Assembly: GCA_900764755.1 (NCBI GenBank)
Contig: CAAFPE010000097.1
Span: forward strand, 1-25,509
Direction: 5' to 3'
Length of the DNA stretch: 25,509 nt
DNA from: an uncultured Oscillospiraceae bacterium
GTDB lineage: Bacteria > Bacillota > Clostridia > Oscillospirales > Oscillospiraceae
The notes below the pieces were generated by a model that did not search any database, was not told the origin of the DNA, and worked only from the letters and a program-made list of their open reading frames with translations. Below, one piece after another: positions 22,901-25,509 of the stretch. Numbering within the stretch: the stretch's first letter is position 1; the number at the start of each line of letters is the position of its first letter. Both the position numbers and the translations under genes were made by a program.

Positions 22901-24058
22901 CTGGCACATACAGATACGCGGTCCCAGCGGCACACATCCAGCCGCTCCGGACATTCCGAATATCCCAGCCGCAGCAGGGCACATACGTCGGGCGGGCGGA
23001 GGGTACAGCCTGCGCGGCGGAACGCCAGGCGCCGTAGACACAGCATCTGGTTCCGCCTGTACATGGTCCTGGTTGTGATCTCCGCTGTCATCGTCGCCAC
23101 CTATATCGGCCTTCAGCTGGCCATCCGCGCCCCGGAGATCCAACAGCCGGAGCCTATCTCTCCCCCTGCCTCCGGCAGCCAGACCGGGCAGCCTGCCGCC
23201 CCGCCGGAGGAGGATCCCAACGCTCTGGTGCGGAAGGACGGCGTCTATACCTTCGCTCTGCTGGGCAAGGACGTGAAGGGCAGCAACACTGATACCATCA
23301 TCCTGGCCCGCTATGACACTGTGGCGCAGACGGTGGGGATGGTCTCCATTCCCCGGGACACCGCAGTACACCGCACCTGGTCTAAATACTCCAAGATCAA
23401 CTCTGCCTTCTACGGCTCCAGTCCGGAGACTCTGAAGGAGGAAATCCAGAATACCTTCGGCATTCCGGTGGACTACTATATCCTGGTGGATCCCAAGGGC
23501 TTTATTGCCCTGGTGAATGAGCTGGACGGGGTAGATGTGTACATCCCGGAGGATATGAACTATGATGACCCCACCCCGGGCGAGGAGCTGCACATTCACT
23601 ATCAGGCGGGGAACCACCATCTCAACGGCAAGCAGGCCCTTGAGGTAGCCCGGTTCCGGCACAACAACGACGGCAGCGGCTATACCGACACTGGCCGGGC
23701 AGAGATGCACCGGCAGATACTGGTGGCCTTAGCCAAAAAGGTAGTCTCCTGGAACTCGCTCCCCAAGGTCACCGCATTCGCGGAACTCTTTCAGACCTAT
23801 GTTAAGACCGACCTGTCCGCCTCGGATATGCTCTTTTTCGCCACCCAGGCCATGGGGGTGGATTTCTCCTCCGGCATAACCCAGGGAGAACTAACTGGCC
23901 GTGGCGACGGCGTGGTAGGGAATTCCAAGTGGTGCTATGTGTTCCAGCCGGAGGACATCCTCCCCACGCTGAACGAACAGCTCAACCCGTATACCCGGGA
24001 TCTCACCACCGATGACCTGGACCTGCCCCAGCCTGACCGCTATCTTCAAAATTACTGA
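22901..24058 (+). CDS. LytR-CpsA-Psr (LCP) family cell-wall glycopolymer ligase
   Basis: About 385 residues from CTG 22901. A basic, Ser/Arg-rich cytoplasmic N-terminus (about 50 residues ending RRNARRRRH) is followed by one membrane helix (WFRLYMVLVVISAVIVATYIGLQLAI), a Pro-rich linker and the LCP domain: YTFALLGKD, GSNTDTIILARYD, MVSIPRDTAV, KINSAFYG, YYILVDPKGFIALVNELDGVDVYIPEDMNYDD, HHLNGKQALEVARFRHNNDGSGYTDTGRAEMHRQ. LCP proteins attach anionic polymers from a lipid carrier to peptidoglycan outside the membrane. No ATG/GTG/TTG with an RBS is in frame after the promoter; AGGAGGG (22888-22894) is followed after 6 nt by an in-frame CTG. In-frame upstream options are TTG 22838 and GTG 22868. 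It ends at a clear terminator, so it is a single-gene unit. Confidence 0.9.
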   Translation: MAHTDTRSQRHTSSRSGHSEYPSRSRAHTSGGRRVQPARRNARRRRHSIWFRLYMVLVVISAVIVATYIGLQLAIRAPEIQQPEPISPPASGSQTGQPAAPPEEDPNALVRKDGVYTFALLGKDVKGSNTDTIILARYDTVAQTVGMVSIPRDTAVHRTWSKYSKINSAFYGSSPETLKEEIQNTFGIPVDYYILVDPKGFIALVNELDGVDVYIPEDMNYDDPTPGEELHIHYQAGNHHLNGKQALEVARFRHNNDGSGYTDTGRAEMHRQILVALAKKVVSWNSLPKVTAFAELFQTYVKTDLSASDMLFFATQAMGVDFSSGITQGELTGRGDGVVGNSKWCYVFQPEDILPTLNEQLNPYTRDLTTDDLDLPQPDRYLQNY

Positions 24059-24065
24059 TCCTTCA

Positions 24066-24106
24066 GGGCCGCCCACAGATCTGGGCGGCCCATTTTTATT
24101 TTTTCC
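24066..24106 (+). terminator. Intrinsic terminator after the LCP gene
   Basis: A perfect 10-bp stem GGGCCGCCCA / TGGGCGGCCC (24066-24075 with 24082-24091) is followed by ATTTTTATTTTTT. Confidence 0.93.
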
Positions 24107-24117
24107 ACAGATCCCGC

Positions 24118-24146
24118 TTGACAACCGGACCATTTCACGGCATGAT
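24118..24146 (+). promoter_or_regulatory. Candidate promoter of the M20 amidohydrolase gene
   Basis: A perfect TTGACA (24118-24123), 17 nt, then CATGAT (24141-24146, 4/6). The leader would be about 25 nt. Confidence 0.6.
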
Positions 24147-24176
24147 GGAGAAAATACCAGAGAGGATGAGGCAGTT

Positions 24177-25376
24177 ATGGAACAATGGCAGATGGAAATG
24201 GCGGGCTGGTATCCGGAATTTCAGGCCCTGCGCCACCGGCTGCACCGGGAGCCGGAGCTCTCCTTTCAAGAGCATGAGACCACCCAGCTGATCCGGAAGC
24301 TTTTAACGGACTGGGGCGCCGAGGTGGAGGAGCATCCCGGACTGGAAACCGGCCTCACCGCCCTCATCCGGGGGGCGCACCCCGGCCCCACTGTCGCCCT
24401 GCGTGAGGACATCGACGCCCTGCCCATGGCAGAGAACACTGGTCTGTCCTTCTCCTCCTGCCGTGAGGGACTCTGTCACGCCTGCGGCCACGACATCCAC
24501 ACCGCCGCCCTGCTCTGGGCCGCCAAGGCCCTGTGCGGGCTCCGGGACCGGCTCCACGGGTCCGTCAAGCTGATCTTCCAGTGTGCCGAGGAGGTGGGGG
24601 CCGGTGCGGAGCGGATGCTGGCCCTGGGGGCTCTGGGGCCAGACCGCCCGGAAGCGGTGGTGGGCTTTCACTGTGATCCCAAACTCCCCTGGGATATGGT
24701 GGGGCTTCGGTACGGCCCCAGCAATGCCAGCTTTGACATCCTCACCTGGCACATCACAGGCCAGGGGGGCCACGGCGCCTATCCCCAGCAGTGTGTGGAT
24801 CCGGTGATGGTCAGCGGCTATCTCCTCACTCAGCTCCAGACGGTGATCAGCCGGGTAAACTCCCCTACCCACCCCGCCGTCCTCACCATTGGAGAGATCC
24901 ATGGCGGTACCGCCCCCAACATCATCCCGGACCAGGTGACCATGCGAGGCGCGATGCGGGCCTTTGATCCGGCCATCCGCCAGCAGCTTCTGGACACCAT
25001 CCGCCGCATTACCACAGAGGGATGCCGGGCACTGGGCGCAGAGGGCGTTCTGGTCCACGATGTGGGCACCCCCGCCATCCACAACCACCCGGGCATCGCG
25101 GACCGGATCGCCCGCGCCGTGGAGGAGACCTTCGGCAGAGAGCATCTTCAGGTGATCCCGGAGCCCTCTCTCGGTTCGGACGACTTTGCCTGCTGGATTG
25201 AGGCCTGCGGCAGCCGGGGCGTCCAGTTTCTGGTGGGCTCTCACGATCCCCAGCTCCCAAACAGCAGCTTAGGCCTCCATGTGGCGGAAAACATCTTTGT
25301 GGATGACTGTCTGAAAACTGCCGCACCGGTGCTGGTACGCTTTGCCTTGGACTACCTCAGCGATCCCCGGTCCTGA
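24177..25376 (+). CDS. M20 family metallopeptidase / amidohydrolase
   Basis: 399 residues, the normal size. The order of motifs fits the M20D amidohydrolase group (HipO/AmhX-type): LRHRLHREPELSFQEHETT at the N-terminus, VALREDIDALPMAENTGL (usual RADIDALP, with Glu for Ala), CHACGHDIHTAALL (metal Cys/His/Asp), FQCAEEVGAGAERML (catalytic Glu pair), VVGFHCDPKLPWDMVGLRYG (His), the dimerisation lid GQGGHGAYPQQCVDPV, and SDDFA plus LGLHVAENIF near the end. Such enzymes cleave N-acyl amino acids or related amides in the cytoplasm. The start ATG 24177 has GAGG 5 nt upstream, a modest RBS; the frame is open upstream into the LCP terminator and is not coding there. It is a single-gene unit closed by the terminator at 25433. 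The substrate is unknown. Confidence 0.93.
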   Translation: MEQWQMEMAGWYPEFQALRHRLHREPELSFQEHETTQLIRKLLTDWGAEVEEHPGLETGLTALIRGAHPGPTVALREDIDALPMAENTGLSFSSCREGLCHACGHDIHTAALLWAAKALCGLRDRLHGSVKLIFQCAEEVGAGAERMLALGALGPDRPEAVVGFHCDPKLPWDMVGLRYGPSNASFDILTWHITGQGGHGAYPQQCVDPVMVSGYLLTQLQTVISRVNSPTHPAVLTIGEIHGGTAPNIIPDQVTMRGAMRAFDPAIRQQLLDTIRRITTEGCRALGAEGVLVHDVGTPAIHNHPGIADRIARAVEETFGREHLQVIPEPSLGSDDFACWIEACGSRGVQFLVGSHDPQLPNSSLGLHVAENIFVDDCLKTAAPVLVRFALDYLSDPRS

Positions 25377-25390
25377 GCACCCCTTCCAAC

Positions 25391-25415
25391 CTGGTAGACC
25401 GCGGCGGTCTACCAG
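25391..25415. repeat. Perfect 25-nt palindrome CTGGTAGACCGC-G-GCGGTCTACCAG
   Basis: Two perfect 12-nt arms are separated by one G. It lies just after the M20 gene. GTCTACCAG recurs at 25417-25425, and GCGGTCTACCAG recurs at 25492-25503, followed by another CGGTCT that runs off the window. Confidence 0.8.
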
Positions 25416-25432
25416 ATGTCTACCAGGCATAA

Positions 25433-25476
25433 CCCCCGGAAGCCTTGCGGCGCAAGGCTTCCGGGGGTTTTTCTTT
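25433..25476 (+). terminator. Strong intrinsic terminator after the M20 gene
   Basis: A perfect 16-bp stem, CCCCCGGAAGCCTTGC with GCAAGGCTTCCGGGGG, with a GGC loop (25433-25467), is followed by TTTTTCTTTT. Confidence 0.95.
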
Positions 25477-25491
25477 TGGCCGTTTTTGGGG

Positions 25492-25509
25492 GCGGTCTAC
25501 CAGCGGTCT
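25492..25509 (+). repeat. Second copy of GCGGTCTACCAG at the window edge
   Basis: GCGGTCTACCAG (25492-25503) repeats the right arm of the 25391-25415 palindrome and is followed by CGGTCT, the start of another copy cut by the window end. This hints at a tandem or dispersed array beyond the edge. Confidence 0.6.

Noticed and set aside
22283..23710. 475-residue minus-strand frame spanning the divergent promoter region
   Set aside because: It overlaps both the giant gene and the LCP gene in other frames and crosses two divergent promoters.

Overview
The window looks like a chromosomal segment of a GC-rich, Gram-positive anaerobe of the Clostridia, most likely an Oscillospiraceae relative (Flavonifractor / Lawsonibacter / Pseudoflavonifractor-like). 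This is inferred from strong AGGAGG-type ribosome binding sites, sigma-A promoters that are often extended -10, intrinsic terminators, and the gene set (LCP cell-wall ligase, QueT, DUF975, Cof-type HAD, beta-CASP hydrolase, XRE regulator with a superoxide-reductase-like tail). No rRNA, tRNA, CRISPR array, transposase or phage gene was seen.

Left part (1-7166), all genes on the minus strand: a membrane-anchored phospholipase-D-like protein; an XRE regulator, a RidA protein and a ComF-like phosphoribosyltransferase that may be one unit; a macro-domain protein; an AT-rich two-gene islet (4289-4757) that resembles a small toxin-antitoxin-like cassette; the queuosine-precursor transporter QueT behind a structured ~110-nt leader; and alanine dehydrogenase behind a ~220-nt leader that contains an intrinsic terminator between a near-perfect promoter and the gene.

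Middle (7167-15206): a minus-strand O-acylation operon (MBOAT acyltransferase, DHHW/AlgJ-like partner, small unknown protein) with its own promoter and terminator. A divergent plus-strand stretch follows: a CorC-like CBS protein, a Cof-type HAD phosphatase, a beta-CASP metallo-hydrolase and a DUF975 membrane protein. It ends in a bidirectional terminator.

Right part (15205-22691), minus strand: a probable four-gene operon headed by a giant ~1,599-residue protein. In one chain this protein joins an HD phosphohydrolase domain, a long helical-repeat region, a NadD-like nucleotidylyltransferase, a GNAT-like region and a C-terminal phosphoribosyltransferase-like domain. Downstream come a divergent lactate/malate-dehydrogenase-like protein, a small membrane protein and a two-part flavodoxin/FMN-reductase-like protein. 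This is the most unusual locus here and may be a nucleotide- or NAD-cofactor-related system; the function is inference. Divergently, an LCP-family protein (apparently with a non-canonical start) and an M20 amidohydrolase are read on the plus strand. The window ends in a strong terminator flanked by copies of a GCGGTCTACCAG repeat, one pair of which forms a perfect palindrome.
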